58,500 bases of DNA, from the NCBI RefSeq assembly GCF_001050115.1, contig NZ_CP012024.1, positions 37,501 through 96,000 of the forward strand, written 5' to 3'. The notes under the pieces were generated by a model, which was not told the DNA's origin, searched no databases, and worked only from the letters and a program-made list of their open reading frames with translations. This stretch comes from Bacillus smithii (GTDB taxonomy: Bacteria > Bacillota > Bacilli > Bacillales > DSM-4216). A program made the position numbers and the translations under genes. Positions 1 to 10,457 of the stretch are shown here, in pieces; within the stretch, counting starts at the first letter, position 1, and every line of letters starts with the position of its first letter.

Positions 1-1
1 T

Positions 2-1240
2 CCCGAAGGAGCGATCCTGGAGGCTCAGACTCTTTTAACCAAACTATACGGTTCTAAGAAAAGCTATTTTTTAGTAAACGGAAGCACCGCCGGCAACCTT
101 GCCATGATTGCCAGTTCTTTTCAGAAAGAGGATATTGTATTGGTGCAAAGAAACTGCCATAAATCCATCATCCACGGATTGATGCTGGCCAACATTCGCC
201 CTGTTTTCCTGGAGCCGGAATATGATGAAAAAACAAAAAGCCCTGCAGGTGTTTCTTTGGATACATTGAAGCTTGCATTGGAGCGGTTTCCAAATGCCAA
301 AGGACTGATTCTAATCTATCCCAGCTATTACGGCGTATCTTACCCGATCAAGGAACTGATCGATTATGCCCATCAAAAGGATTGTATCGTATTGGTCGAT
401 GAAGCTCACGGGCCTCATCTCGTTCTCGGGGATCCATTTCCTCCATCGGCTTTGAGCATGGGAGCAGATATGGTCGTTCAATCGGCGCATAAAATGCTTC
501 CGGCGATGACAATGGGTTCTTTTTTTCATGTCGGCACGGAGAGACCTTCGTTAGAAAAAGTGGAATTCTACTTATCGCTTTTTCAATCGAGCAGTCCCTC
601 TTATCCGATTATGGCTTCCTTAGATGCTGCCAGACAATATTTAGCATTGATAAAGGAAGAAGATGTGGCTTTTACGTTGGAGGAAAGAGAGCGTTTTGTG
701 GAATGGCTTCAAAAAGAAAAGGACTTGCAAGTAGCGGTGTCTGAGTTCCCGTATGATCCATTGAAGCTAATAGTGCGGAGTCCAAACAGCGATGGTTTTC
801 AGCTGAAAAAGGATATTGAAACGGCAGGAGTTTTTCCTGAACTGGCCGATCCTTATCAAATTCTTTTTACGCTGCCATTACTAAAGGAAGGAAATCGTAT
901 TTTTTATCAGCAAGCAAAAGAAGCAATCGCCAGAGTGACAATAACAGAACGAAATGTACGACCTGTGGAGTTGCCGGCACTTTCCCATTCTAAAGTATCA
1001 TCTGTTCCCGTTTCTTTCGAAAATTGGAAGGAAAAAGATAAGAGGTGGGTAAAGCTTTCCGAAGCGGAAGGAAGCATATCCGCCGCCATGATCATTCCTT
1101 ATCCACCGGGGATACCGCTCTTAATGATGGGAGAAAGAGTGACGAAGGAAAAAATCGATTTTATTGAAGAATTAGTAGCAAGAGGTGCTCATATACAAGG
1201 AGATCATCAGCTGAATGAGGGATTCATCGCTGTATATTAG
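2..1240 (+). CDS. yaaO: Orn/Lys/Arg decarboxylase family protein YaaO (5' end cut off)
   Basis: PLP-dependent decarboxylase of the Orn/Lys/Arg (fold type I) family. The open frame runs in from the window's first bases, so about 70 N-terminal residues of the usual ~480 are missing; 412 codons remain. Seen: NGSTAGN near the start (cofactor pocket), VDEAHGPH in the middle, and SAHKMLPAM, whose lysine is the expected PLP Schiff-base residue. The C-terminal part carries the family's small domain, ending in GDHQLNEGF. The family removes the carboxyl group of arginine, lysine or ornithine to give polyamine precursors; the substrate cannot be read from sequence. Position directly upstream of tmk matches B. 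subtilis yaaO, a paralogue of speA. Apparent internal starts such as position 104 are not the true start. Confidence 0.88.
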   Translation, partial: PEGAILEAQTLLTKLYGSKKSYFLVNGSTAGNLAMIASSFQKEDIVLVQRNCHKSIIHGLMLANIRPVFLEPEYDEKTKSPAGVSLDTLKLALERFPNAKGLILIYPSYYGVSYPIKELIDYAHQKDCIVLVDEAHGPHLVLGDPFPPSALSMGADMVVQSAHKMLPAMTMGSFFHVGTERPSLEKVEFYLSLFQSSSPSYPIMASLDAARQYLALIKEEDVAFTLEERERFVEWLQKEKDLQVAVSEFPYDPLKLIVRSPNSDGFQLKKDIETAGVFPELADPYQILFTLPLLKEGNRIFYQQAKEAIARVTITERNVRPVELPALSHSKVSSVPVSFENWKEKDKRWVKLSEAEGSISAAMIIPYPPGIPLLMMGERVTKEKIDFIEELVARGAHIQGDHQLNEGFIAVY

Positions 1241-1365
1241 TGAGAAAACATGGCGGCAAATCCTTTTCTTAGTGAAAGCTAAATTTCTTTTCGGTTTTCC
1301 TTATCTTTTGCTATTTTCCTAACATATGAAAACCAGTAGAATAGAAAGGACGATATTTATGTTGA

Positions 1366-1418
1366 AAAAGCTTCGTCTACAAATTAGAGTTCCTGTAGAG
1401 AAGCTTTTGTTTTTTATA
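1366..1418 (+). terminator. Intrinsic terminator downstream of yaaO
   Basis: Inverted repeat with arms AAAAGCTTCGTCTAC and GTAGAGAAGCTTTT around a 14-nt loop, followed by a T-rich tail. It separates yaaO from tmk. The rest of the 1241-1586 gap shows no gene. A weak TATACT at about 1538 could serve tmk, but no convincing -35 was found. Confidence 0.7.
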
Positions 1419-1586
1419 AATTAACATCATGAAGCCCTTTGAAAAGCGTGATTCATCTCACTATTGAGATCGTTTTGGTTGGATCAACTGGAAAAATAAA
1501 CGCGGTACGATACCTTCCTGTTTTCCGGTTCGATCAGGTATACTTAAGTACGTGTTTGGAGGTATAAGAATCCGGAGGTTCGAAAG

Positions 1587-2225
1587 ATGATAAATAATGG
1601 TATTTTTATTACGGTGGAAGGTCCTGAAGGCGCCGGAAAAACGACGATCGCCCAAAGGATCGTAGAAAATTTAAAACGAGAAGGCTACCAGGCTATGTAC
1701 ACAAGAGAGCCAGGAGGCATTTCCATTTCTGAACAAATTCGACAAATTCTTTTAAATAGCCAAAATACTGCAATGGATGGCCGTACAGAAGCGCTTCTTT
1801 ATGCAGCGGCCAGACGTCAGCACTTGGTAGAGAAGGTGATTCCAGCGCTGGAAGCAGGAACCATTGTAGTATGCGATCGATTTATTGACAGTTCTCTTGC
1901 CTATCAAGGGTATGCCAGAGGGCTTGGCGTAGAGGAAGTATATAAAATCAATGAATTTGCCGTAGATGATGCCATGCCCCATTTAACGCTATACTTCGAC
2001 ATTTCTCCTGAAATTGGTTTGCGTCGAATTCAACAGAACAAAGGGAGAGAAGTGAATCGGCTTGATCTTGAAACGCTCGATTTCCATCAGAGAGTGAGAA
2101 AAGGATATTGGCAGTTGCTTGATCAGTTTCCGGAAAGAATGGTCAAAATTAATGCTGAACAGCCAATTGAATCAGTGTTTCAAGACAGCTGGAAAACGGT
2201 TCTGAAGTTTCTCCTCAATCGTTGA
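1587..2225 (+). CDS. tmk: Thymidylate kinase (dTMP kinase)
   Basis: Phosphorylates dTMP to dTDP with ATP, an essential cytosolic step of dTTP supply. 212 residues, the usual family length. The P-loop GPEGAGKT is at residues 12-19, the EPGG motif at 41-44 and DRF at 97-99 (TMP and phosphate contacts), with a LID region around 140-150. The start ATG follows a GGAGG-type SD about 10 bases upstream. In B. subtilis yaaQ comes next; here a 381-base gap and then yaaR follow. Identification is secure. Confidence 0.97.
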   Translation: MINNGIFITVEGPEGAGKTTIAQRIVENLKREGYQAMYTREPGGISISEQIRQILLNSQNTAMDGRTEALLYAAARRQHLVEKVIPALEAGTIVVCDRFIDSSLAYQGYARGLGVEEVYKINEFAVDDAMPHLTLYFDISPEIGLRRIQQNKGREVNRLDLETLDFHQRVRKGYWQLLDQFPERMVKINAEQPIESVFQDSWKTVLKFLLNR

Positions 2226-2606
2226 GAATCTCCTCCCCACATTTCTCAAAATTACCAGCGTTTCTTGCTGATTCTTTATACTCAAAAGTTCAATGGAACG
2301 GAAAGGCGGCCTAACACCGTATGTTGGTCCCTTTCAGTCGTTCCAATACGGTTTGGTTTTCAAAGATTTTCTGCTTTTTCCAGCAAGCGCACCCCCATTC
2401 TCCGCGTTTGTATCTTTTCTCTCTGTTCGTTTATTCTACAAGCATGATCAATCTTGGTATAATAAAAGAAAATGCTTTTTAAAGAGGCCTCTTGATGAAA
2501 CTTGCTTTAGCTGATGAAAATCGGAAAAGCCATTCATGAATGATGCTTTCTTGTTATATCCTTTTCGGCAGATGAGTTTCATCAATTTGAACGGAGGTTG
2601 TACAGG
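2226..2606. other. Non-coding gap between tmk and yaaR where yaaQ (darA) is expected
   Basis: In B. subtilis the c-di-AMP receptor gene yaaQ/darA (about 109 codons) lies here. None of the frames in this stretch resembles it; the short ORFs present (for example 2293-2514) have no SD and low-complexity, serine/phenylalanine-rich translations. The gap contains only the yaaR promoter described separately and the yaaR SD. Confidence 0.7.
2435..2463 (+). promoter_or_regulatory. Sigma-A promoter for the yaaR-holB-ricT-yabA cluster
   Basis: TCTACA (2435-2440), 17-bp spacer, TATAAT (2458-2463). The -10 is perfect and the -35 matches 4 of 6. It lies about 140 bases before yaaR and would drive yaaR, holB, ricT and yabA, which follow with little or no spacing. 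Confidence 0.55.
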
Positions 2607-3047
2607 ATGAAAATAAATCAAGATCTTCGGATCGGAGCGGAAAATTTTCGAGGAGACATAAAGAGAACACCAGCTGTTCATGGCCAGTTTTTAAATCTGG
2701 TACAACAATATGATCAAAAATTAAAAGATGAGCAGCTCAAACAGCTAATGGCCAATATTGATGAAGCTGGAGAACGGTTGGCTAAATCCAGAAATCTTCA
2801 AGATTTAGTAAAATATAAAACGTTAATTAAAAAATTTATAAAGGAAACAGTCGATTATGGAATGGAGTTGAGCAGCTCCCATTCCTGGAACTTATACGGC
2901 GAAGGCAGGCAGCTGAAAGTAGTCAAGACGATAGATGAAAAATTAGTGGAATTGGCCGAGGATCTAGTGAATAAAGAAAAGTTGACGATTGATATTTTGG
3001 GCAAAATAGGGGAAATTAAAGGCTTGCTTATCAATTTATATGCGTAG
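2607..3047 (+). CDS. yaaR: YaaR family protein (DUF327)
   Basis: 146-residue cytosolic protein of unknown function, conserved next to holB in Bacillaceae. The sequence is highly charged and helical, with GMELSSSHSWNL near residue 95 and a lysine/glutamate-rich centre, typical of DUF327. I prefer the ATG at 2607 (MKINQD) over the in-frame TTG at 2598, because the GGAGG at 2592-2596 then has normal spacing. No signal peptide or membrane segment. First gene of a run with holB, ricT and yabA, so probably co-expressed with replication functions; no specific role is claimed. Confidence 0.9.
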   Translation: MKINQDLRIGAENFRGDIKRTPAVHGQFLNLVQQYDQKLKDEQLKQLMANIDEAGERLAKSRNLQDLVKYKTLIKKFIKETVDYGMELSSSHSWNLYGEGRQLKVVKTIDEKLVELAEDLVNKEKLTIDILGKIGEIKGLLINLYA

Positions 3048-3060
3048 GAAGGGATTAGTG

Positions 3061-4074
3061 TTGTTGAAAAATTGGGATGAGTGGAAAAACATACAGCCAC
3101 AGGCAGCCAATATGCTGCACAATAGTTTGAAAAAAGGACGCATAGCCCACGCTTACCTTTTTGAAGGAGAAAAAGGGACCGGCAAAAAACAAGCTGCCCT
3201 ATTTTTGGCCAAAAGCCTATTATGTGAACAGCCTCTTCCTGATTATACGCCTTGCGGACAATGCAGCAATTGCCGCAGAATTGAAAATGGCAACCATCCT
3301 GATCTTCATTTGATTGAAACAGAAACGGACAGTTTATCGATTAAGAAACAACAAATTGAAGCACTGCAAAGGGAATTTGCCAAAACGGCGGTAGAATCAA
3401 AACGCAAGATTTATATAATCGAACATGCAGATCGAATGACGACAAGTGCCGCGAACAGTTTATTGAAATTTTTGGAAGAACCTCATCCGGGAACAACTGC
3501 CATTTTGTTGACTGAACAGTATCATCGAGTACTTCCAACCATTATATCCCGTTGTCAAACGATTACGTTTAAACCATTGCCGGTTGATTATCTTGAAACT
3601 CGTCTGAGGGAAGAGCAGGTAGGTGCCAATATGGCTGCTTTAGCCGCTCGTCTTACGAATAACCTTCAAGATGCGCTGGAGTTGAGCGCAGATGAGTGGT
3701 TTGCGCAAGCGCGTAAAATAGTGTTAAAATTATATGAAGCGCTTAATAAACAACCTCTAGAAGCCATGATCAAACTTCAAGAAGAGTTTCATCAACATTT
3801 TAAAGATAAACAGCAGATAGAAAGAGCCTTGGATTTATTGCTCCTTATATATAGAGATTTATTATCCATCCAAATAGGCAAAAGTGACCATTTAGCCTAT
3901 CCTGATCAACGTGCACATTTTGAAAGCAGGTCCCTTCAACTATCGATCAAGCGTCTTACGGAATGTATGGAAGCCATTTTTGAGGCGAAGCGCAAGCTGC
4001 AAGCCAATATGAATTCTCAGCTATTAATGGAGCAGCTTGTGCTAAAATTACAGGGAGGGTTCACCTTTGTATGA
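3061..4074 (+). CDS. holB: DNA polymerase III delta' subunit
   Basis: Clamp-loader subunit that, with delta and tau/gamma, places the beta sliding clamp on DNA. An AAA+ domain occupies the first two thirds: a Walker-A-like GEKGTGKK (about residue 39), a zinc module with cysteines in CGQCSNC plus an earlier CEQ, and LKFLEEP (sensor region). The C-terminal part is the helical collar. Length about 337 residues is typical. The start is uncertain: GTG 3058, TTG 3061 and TTG 3064 all follow AGGAAGGG (3046-3053); TTG 3061 gives good spacing and matches the MxxxW-type N terminus of relatives. The 3' end overlaps ricT by 8 bases, indicating translational coupling. Confidence 0.94.
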   Translation: MLKNWDEWKNIQPQAANMLHNSLKKGRIAHAYLFEGEKGTGKKQAALFLAKSLLCEQPLPDYTPCGQCSNCRRIENGNHPDLHLIETETDSLSIKKQQIEALQREFAKTAVESKRKIYIIEHADRMTTSAANSLLKFLEEPHPGTTAILLTEQYHRVLPTIISRCQTITFKPLPVDYLETRLREEQVGANMAALAARLTNNLQDALELSADEWFAQARKIVLKLYEALNKQPLEAMIKLQEEFHQHFKDKQQIERALDLLLLIYRDLLSIQIGKSDHLAYPDQRAHFESRSLQLSIKRLTECMEAIFEAKRKLQANMNSQLLMEQLVLKLQGGFTFV

Positions 4075-4894
4075 TGTAGTAGGTGTCCGATTTAAAAAAG
4101 CGGGCAAAATATATTATTTTGATCCGGGCGATTTTTCGATTGAAAAAGGAGACCCGGTTATTGTAGAGACGGTTAGAGGGATCGAATATGGCCATGTGGT
4201 AGTAGGCCGCAAAACGGTGGATGAAAATGACGTTGTTCTGCCGTTGAAAAAAGTCATTCGGCCGGCGGATGAAAAAGATCATCATATTGTGGAAGAAAAT
4301 AAAAAAGCTGCCCAGGAAGCGTACCATATTTGCAATGAAAAAATTATGGATCATCAGCTGGAAATGAAGCTGGTCGATGTAGAATATACGTTTGACCGCA
4401 ATAAAGTGATTTTTTATTTTACGGCTGACGGCAGAGTGGACTTTCGTGAACTAGTAAAAGACTTAGCGGCAGTGTTCCGGACGAGAATCGAGCTTCGGCA
4501 AATTGGAGTTCGGGATGAGGCCAAAATGTTGGGCGGGATCGGGCCGTGTGGAAGAATGCTTTGCTGTTCCACATTTTTAGGAGATTTTGAACCGGTGTCC
4601 ATTAAAATGGCAAAAGATCAAAATCTTTCTTTAAATCCAACAAAAATTTCCGGCTTGTGCGGACGGTTGATGTGCTGCCTAAAATATGAAAATGATGAGT
4701 ACGAAACGGCGAAAGAAGAACTCCCTGACTTGGGGGAAGTCATTAAGACGCCACGTGGAGTCGGCAAAGTAGTGGGACTAAACATTTTGGAACGGGTGCT
4801 TCAAGTAGAGCTGGCTGAACACGATCGGGTGTTGGAGTTTACTTTGGAAGAAATTTTTAATGAAGGTGCCTTTTCATCGCAAGCCACAGAGTAA
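4067..4894 (+). CDS. ricT: RicT (YaaT), PSP1-domain subunit of the RicAFT complex
   Basis: RicA-RicF-RicT is a cytosolic Fe-S protein complex that works with RNase Y in mRNA maturation and stimulates the sporulation phosphorelay and competence (known from B. subtilis). 275 residues. The cysteine clusters CGRMLCCST and [11 protein letters not shown] in the PSP1 domain are intact; these ligate Fe-S clusters in the family. Start is TTG at 4067, behind the strong SD AGGGAGG, inside the holB 3' end. It is followed after 14 bases by yabA, the usual order. No sign of decay. Confidence 0.95.
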   Translation: MYDVVGVRFKKAGKIYYFDPGDFSIEKGDPVIVETVRGIEYGHVVVGRKTVDENDVVLPLKKVIRPADEKDHHIVEENKKAAQEAYHICNEKIMDHQLEMKLVDVEYTFDRNKVIFYFTADGRVDFRELVKDLAAVFRTRIELRQIGVRDEAKMLGGIGPCGRMLCCSTFLGDFEPVSIKMAKDQNLSLNPTKISGLCGRLMCCLKYENDEYETAKEELPDLGEVIKTPRGVGKVVGLNILERVLQVELAEHDRVLEFTLEEIFNEGAFSSQATE

Positions 4895-4908
4895 TTGAGG
4901 TGGAACCA

Positions 4909-5268
4909 GTGGATAAAAAAGAGTTCTTTGATTCAGTCAGCCATATGGAAATTCAAATCGGAAATTTGTATCAACAACTGGGGGAATTGAAACAAAAACT
5001 GGCAGAGTTATTGGAGGAAAACAATTCCCTTAAACTGGAAAATGAACATTTGCGCCGGAGACTGGAGCAAATGGAGAACTCTGGTGAACAAACCGCATCG
5101 TCTGAAAAAAACAGCCGTTTTTCTCCCAAAACAATGGATATCGGGGAAGGATACGATAACCTTGCCCGACTTTATCACGAAGGTTTTCATATTTGCAACG
5201 TCCACTTTGGAAGCCCTCGTCAAAATGAAGATTGTTTATTTTGTTTATCCTTTTTGAATAAAAAATAA
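4909..5268 (+). CDS. yabA: Replication initiation control protein YabA
   Basis: Negative regulator of DNA replication initiation; bridges DnaA and the DnaN clamp. 119 residues. The N-terminal half is a leucine-zipper-like coiled coil ([19 protein letters not shown]), used for tetramerisation. The C-terminal domain binds zinc through the motif HICNVH and the pair CLFC, ending in FLNKK as in relatives. GTG at 4909 (MDKKEFF) is chosen over GTG 4900, because GAGGTGG (4897-4903) then has correct spacing and the N terminus aligns with B. subtilis. It sits directly behind ricT and ends the operon before a 349-base gap. Confidence 0.95.
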   Translation: MDKKEFFDSVSHMEIQIGNLYQQLGELKQKLAELLEENNSLKLENEHLRRRLEQMENSGEQTASSEKNSRFSPKTMDIGEGYDNLARLYHEGFHICNVHFGSPRQNEDCLFCLSFLNKK

Positions 5269-5281
5269 ATCAAAGCTTTCG

Positions 5282-5311
5282 TTGTACGTTGTCTTTTATA
5301 ACCAGTATAAT
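5282..5311 (+). promoter_or_regulatory. Candidate sigma-A promoter downstream of yabA
   Basis: TTGTAC (5282-5287), 18-bp spacer, TATAAT (5306-5311). It lies about 305 bases upstream of yabB, with an intrinsic-terminator-like hairpin in between (see the RNA candidate). Confidence 0.5.
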
Positions 5312-5317
5312 GGGGAC

Positions 5318-5538
5318 AGACTGCCAATATATAAAGAAGCGAATTTCCTCTGAGGAATTTTTCCAAAGATGAATGTCGATTTAAGCTTTGCATGGCAGCA
5401 TTGATTTAATAAGTTTTAACAATTGAAATAAGCGATGCTCTCAAAAATTTAACGGTCAGTGATCTTTCCATTTGGATTTCATCCCCCGATAAAATAAGGC
5501 ATTAGAACGGCATTCGATTGGTGCTGTTTTCTTTTTTT
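5318..5538 (+). ncRNA. Candidate small RNA or attenuated leader upstream of yabB
   Basis: No credible ORF lies between the promoter at 5282-5311 and a terminator-like hairpin at 5506-5528 (arms AACGGCA and TGCTGTT, one G-U pair, 9-nt loop) that runs into a T-rich tract at 5527-5538. A transcript of about 220 nt is therefore predicted. A short imperfect hairpin also occurs near 5343-5362. It may be an independent RNA or a long leader with an attenuator for yabB. I recognise no known family. Inference only. Confidence 0.3.
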
Positions 5539-5617
5539 GTGGAGATGATCGTGTGGCCTTCTGGTTTGGAATATGAGTTTATTTGAGATACTACTTGGAA
5601 GCGGAGGTTTTTCATTG

Positions 5618-6358
5618 ATGTTAAAAGAGGACGAACGCTTGGACTTTTTGCTTGCTGAGGATATGAGGATCATCCAGAGTCCAAATGTGTTTGCCTTTTC
5701 CCTTGATGCTGTGTTGCTTGCCCGCTTCGTATACGTTCCCATTCAAAAAGGAAGTTTGGTTGATTTATGTTCGGGGAATGGAGTTGTTCCTCTGTTGTTA
5801 AGCAAGCGGACGAAAGGAACGATCGTCGGTGTCGAAATTCAAGAAAAGTTATACGACATGGCGGTGCGAAGCATTGAATACAACCACCTGGAACATCAAA
5901 TTCAAATGGTGCACGGCGATTTAAAAGATACTCCTCGAGTGCTTGGATATGAAAAACATGATGTTGTCACTTGCAATCCTCCTTATTTTTCAACTCCTCC
6001 TACTGGGGAAACGAACCTCAATGAACATTTCGCCATTGCCCGCCATGAAATTATGTGCACGCTTGATGACTGTGTGAAGGCGAGCAGCGAGCTTTTGAAA
6101 CAAGGCGGAAAAGCAGCTTTTGTCCATCGGCCTGAAAGGCTGCTCGATTTGGTGACAGCTATGCGCAAGTATCGATTGGAGCCGAAACGATTGCAATTTG
6201 TCTATCCTAAACCGGGAAAAGATGCGAATACCATTTTGCTTGAGGCGATTAAGGACGGAAAACCGGGAATGAAAATTTTGCCGCCTTTGACGGTTTATCA
6301 CGAAAATAATGAATATACGGAAGAAGTTAGGAAGATTTTATATGGAGAAAGCAAGTGA
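5618..6358 (+). CDS. yabB: tRNA1(Val) (adenine37-N6)-methyltransferase-like protein YabB
   Basis: SAM-dependent N6-adenine methyltransferase of the TrmN6 type. 246 residues. The SAM-binding motif I is [14 protein letters not shown] (about residues 48-61) and the catalytic motif is CNPPYFS (about 119-125). ATG 5618 ([12 protein letters not shown]) is chosen over an earlier in-frame start at 5573, because GCGGAGG at 5601-5607 precedes it and the N terminus then aligns with relatives. The 3' end overlaps yazA by 17 bases, and yazA overlaps rsmI, so the three are co-translated; all three have roles in, or are linked to, RNA/nucleic acid processing. Confidence 0.92.
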   Translation: MLKEDERLDFLLAEDMRIIQSPNVFAFSLDAVLLARFVYVPIQKGSLVDLCSGNGVVPLLLSKRTKGTIVGVEIQEKLYDMAVRSIEYNHLEHQIQMVHGDLKDTPRVLGYEKHDVVTCNPPYFSTPPTGETNLNEHFAIARHEIMCTLDDCVKASSELLKQGGKAAFVHRPERLLDLVTAMRKYRLEPKRLQFVYPKPGKDANTILLEAIKDGKPGMKILPPLTVYHENNEYTEEVRKILYGESK

Positions 6359-6617
6359 ACATTATTTTTACGTTTTAAAATGCGGCGATGGTTCGTTTTA
6401 CGGCGGGTATACGACGGACGTTCAAAGAAGAGTTCGCCAGCACAACGACGGAAAAGGGGCAAAATATACGAGAAGCAAAGGTCCGGTTAAGCTTATTTAT
6501 ACGGAAGCTTTTGAGACAAAAGGAGAAGCGTTGAGGGCGGAATATCGTTTTAAGAAGTTGACGAGAAAACAAAAGGAAAAGTTTTTGGGGCTGGCAGGTG
6601 ATCGAGATGATCAGTAA
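6342..6617 (+). CDS. yazA: GIY-YIG nuclease superfamily protein YazA (UPF0213)
   Basis: Small (91-residue) URI-type GIY-YIG domain protein. The two signature strands are FYVLKC and FYGGYT, followed by the conserved arginine in RRVRQHN and the EYRFKKL helix with its glutamate. Family function is not established; a structure-specific endonuclease is the usual guess. ATG 6342 is preferred over the in-frame 6309 start, because AGGAAG lies about 8 bases upstream and the N terminus matches relatives. It overlaps yabB (17 bases) and rsmI (11 bases). Confidence 0.92.
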   Translation: MEKASEHYFYVLKCGDGSFYGGYTTDVQRRVRQHNDGKGAKYTRSKGPVKLIYTEAFETKGEALRAEYRFKKLTRKQKEKFLGLAGDRDDQ

Positions 6618-7485
6618 ACAACGCAGTTATGTCGAACAAGAGAATCGGGGAATTCTTTATTTAGTGCCGACGCCAATCGGCAATTTGGAAGACATTACGT
6701 TTCGGGCGCTTCGCATTTTAAAAGAAAGCAGCGTCATTGCTGCTGAAGATACAAGGAATACAAGAAAACTTTGTCATTATTATGACATCCACACTCCTCT
6801 CATGAGCTACCACGAACATAATAAAGAAGCGAGCGGACGCCAAATCATAGAACGGTTAAAACAAGGAGAGCAAGTTGCATTAGTGAGCGATGCCGGTATG
6901 CCAACGATATCCGATCCGGGGTATGAACTGGTAAGAGCAGCCGTTGCTGAAAAGATTCCTGTTGTGCCGCTGCCCGGCGCCAATGCTGCTCTTACTGCAT
7001 TAATTGCTTCAGGGCTTCCAACACAGCCGTTTTATTTTTTTGGGTTTCTGAGCCGGCAAAAAAAAGAAAAAAAAGAAGAGCTGAACAGGTTAAAAAATAT
7101 CACGGATACGATTATTTTGTATGAATCTCCACATCGTCTTAAAGAAACGTTGGAATACATGCTTGATATTCTTGGCAACCGTCCCATTACATTATGCAGA
7201 GAGTTGACCAAAAAATTTGAAGAATTTTTGCGCGGAGACATAAAAGCAGCGTTGAATTGGGTAGAAAACGAAAAAGTCATGGGAGAATTTTGTCTAATTT
7301 TAGAAGGGGCAAAAGAACAAGAGGCTGAAACAGGGGAAAAATGGTGGGAGTCGCTGTCGATTGTGGATCATGTCAATTTTTACATTGACGCAAAGAAAAT
7401 GGATGCAAAAGAAGCGGTGAAACAAACGGCAAAAGACAGAAATATGCCAAAGCGGGAAGTATACCAAATGTATCATAATACATAA
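6607..7485 (+). CDS. rsmI: 16S rRNA (cytidine1402-2'-O)-methyltransferase
   Basis: SAM-dependent methylation of C1402 at the ribosomal decoding centre. 292 residues, same length as B. subtilis YabC. The tetrapyrrole-methylase-like fold is shown by [15 protein letters not shown] (residues 14-28), [24 protein letters not shown] and the proline-rich [13 protein letters not shown] 6607 follows AGGTG at 6596-6600; the GTG at 6598 is less likely. Overlaps the yazA 3' end. Ends about 27 bases before a strong bidirectional terminator shared with abrB. Confidence 0.96.
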   Translation: MISKQRSYVEQENRGILYLVPTPIGNLEDITFRALRILKESSVIAAEDTRNTRKLCHYYDIHTPLMSYHEHNKEASGRQIIERLKQGEQVALVSDAGMPTISDPGYELVRAAVAEKIPVVPLPGANAALTALIASGLPTQPFYFFGFLSRQKKEKKEELNRLKNITDTIILYESPHRLKETLEYMLDILGNRPITLCRELTKKFEEFLRGDIKAALNWVENEKVMGEFCLILEGAKEQEAETGEKWWESLSIVDHVNFYIDAKKMDAKEAVKQTAKDRNMPKREVYQMYHNT

Positions 7486-7511
7486 AAATAGGAAGCGAAT
7501 CAGGCAAAATA

Positions 7512-7558
7512 AAAGAGGCTGTATCGGCATAATCCAGTGTCGATACGGCCTCTTTGCA
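7512..7558. terminator. Bidirectional terminator between rsmI and abrB
   Basis: Hairpin with outer arms AAAGAGGC (7512-7519) and GCCTCTTT (7548-7555) and inner GTATCG/CGATAC pairing. A-rich and T-rich flanks allow it to serve both convergent genes. Confidence 0.85.
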
Positions 7559-7572
7559 TTTTCTAATAAAAA

Positions 7573-7866
7573 TTATTTATTCGCTGCGGACAGGTGAAAA
7601 GCTTCTTCGATTTCTTTTAACAACAATTCGGCGCCTTCACGGCTTAAAATTAATTTTCCGCCTGCCAATTTTACGTTGTCATCAGAAACTTCTCCAGTGA
7701 TTTGGCAGGTCATGCTCGGTTTATATTTTTTAAGAATAATCTTATCATCATCTACATAAATTTCCAAAGCGTCTTTTTCAGCAATGCCTAATGTACGACG
7801 AAGCTCTATAGGAATAACCACGCGGCCTAGTTCATCAACTTTACGAACAATGCCAGTTGATTTCAT
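7573..7866 (-). CDS. abrB: Transition-state regulator AbrB
   Basis: DNA-binding global repressor of stationary-phase genes (sporulation, competence, antibiotics). 97 residues. The swapped-hairpin DNA-binding domain is the N-terminal ~55 residues: STGIVRKVDELGRVVIPIE, with the basic residues used for DNA contact; the C-terminal half (QITGEVSDDNVKLAGGKL) is the multimerisation domain. C54 (in MTCQITG) is the conserved cysteine. It is the only regulator on the minus strand here. AGGAG lies about 9 bases before its ATG. Its promoter and two Spo0A boxes are visible upstream, so repression by Spo0A~P as in B. subtilis is likely. Confidence 0.97.
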   Translation of the reverse strand: MKSTGIVRKVDELGRVVIPIELRRTLGIAEKDALEIYVDDDKIILKKYKPSMTCQITGEVSDDNVKLAGGKLILSREGAELLLKEIEEAFHLSAANK

Positions 7867-7916
7867 TTGTCAATTCTCCTCTCATTTCATTTTTTGTTCT
7901 CTATATTTCTCTCTGA

Positions 7917-7933
7917 TTCGTCAAATTTCGACA
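7917..7933 (-). promoter_or_regulatory. Two tandem Spo0A boxes in the abrB leader
   Basis: Read on the minus strand: TGTCGAA (7927-7933) and TGACGAA (7917-7923), both perfect matches to the 0A-box consensus TGNCGAA, 3 bases apart. They start about 20-35 bases downstream of the -10 of the abrB promoter, the arrangement by which Spo0A~P represses abrB in B. subtilis. Confidence 0.85.
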
Positions 7934-7951
7934 AATTTTGTTTATGTTTTA

Positions 7952-7980
7952 ATAATACCAATGCTGCCAAAAGTAGTCAA
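7952..7980 (-). promoter_or_regulatory. abrB sigma-A promoter
   Basis: On the minus strand: TTGACT (7975-7980), 17-bp spacer, TATTAT (7952-7957). This gives an mRNA leader of roughly 80 nt containing the two 0A boxes. Confidence 0.8.
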
Positions 7981-8500
7981 CAAGAAAAATGAAATTTTTC
8001 TAATAAATGTCAGACTTCTAGTAACTACTATCATTTGTAAATAAAGGGGATTTGATAAATGCTGTTTTTAAGTAAGAATTTTTAAAATCTCGGGACGAAA
8101 TCATGGAAAACTTTTGTCCCTTTGTATTTACATTAAGGAAAGAATGCGAGAAAATAAAAAGAGGATTCGATTATTTGCAGAAGCTTATCAGATTATGTAT
8201 ATTTTGATGTTATAAGAGGAAATGATGTAGCATAAATGGTCTTTTCATGCAAATGGAATGGACTGATCGGATGCTATTACCGTGTTAGGAATTTCCGCTT
8301 CGGTTTTTTTCAGCTTCTGTGAGATCAGCGTACGGCAAGCAAAAATCGTGACGATTGATTATGAAGCATTTTGATGGGAGAGATGGACGACCCCGCTTTT
8401 TATGCAGGATGCCTTATCGATCTCGAATGCAATCGGTAGGAGGCAACCTCTTCTCTCATGGCAAGGTGCACATTTTATGTTGTTAAAGGGGGTTATATGA

Positions 8501-10450
<1,950 letters not shown>

Positions 10451-10457
10451 TAAGACT

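Larger units (their letters stand above)
7867..8500. other. Divergent abrB-metS intergenic region, no gene seen
   Basis: 634 bases. The abrB-proximal 120 bases hold its leader, 0A boxes and promoter. On the metS side is a hairpin at 8092-8120 (arms GGGACGAAA and TTTTGTCCC, then TTT) and a weak hairpin near 8288-8311 followed by a T7 run. I looked for the T-box signature GGTGGNACCGCG that often precedes aminoacyl-tRNA synthetase genes and did not find it. No protein-coding frame with an SD was found. Confidence 0.6.

Noticed and set aside
2265-2514. Overlapping + strand ORFs in the tmk-yaaR gap as a possible yaaQ
   Set aside because: No similarity to the YaaQ/DarA N terminus, no SD, and low-complexity composition.
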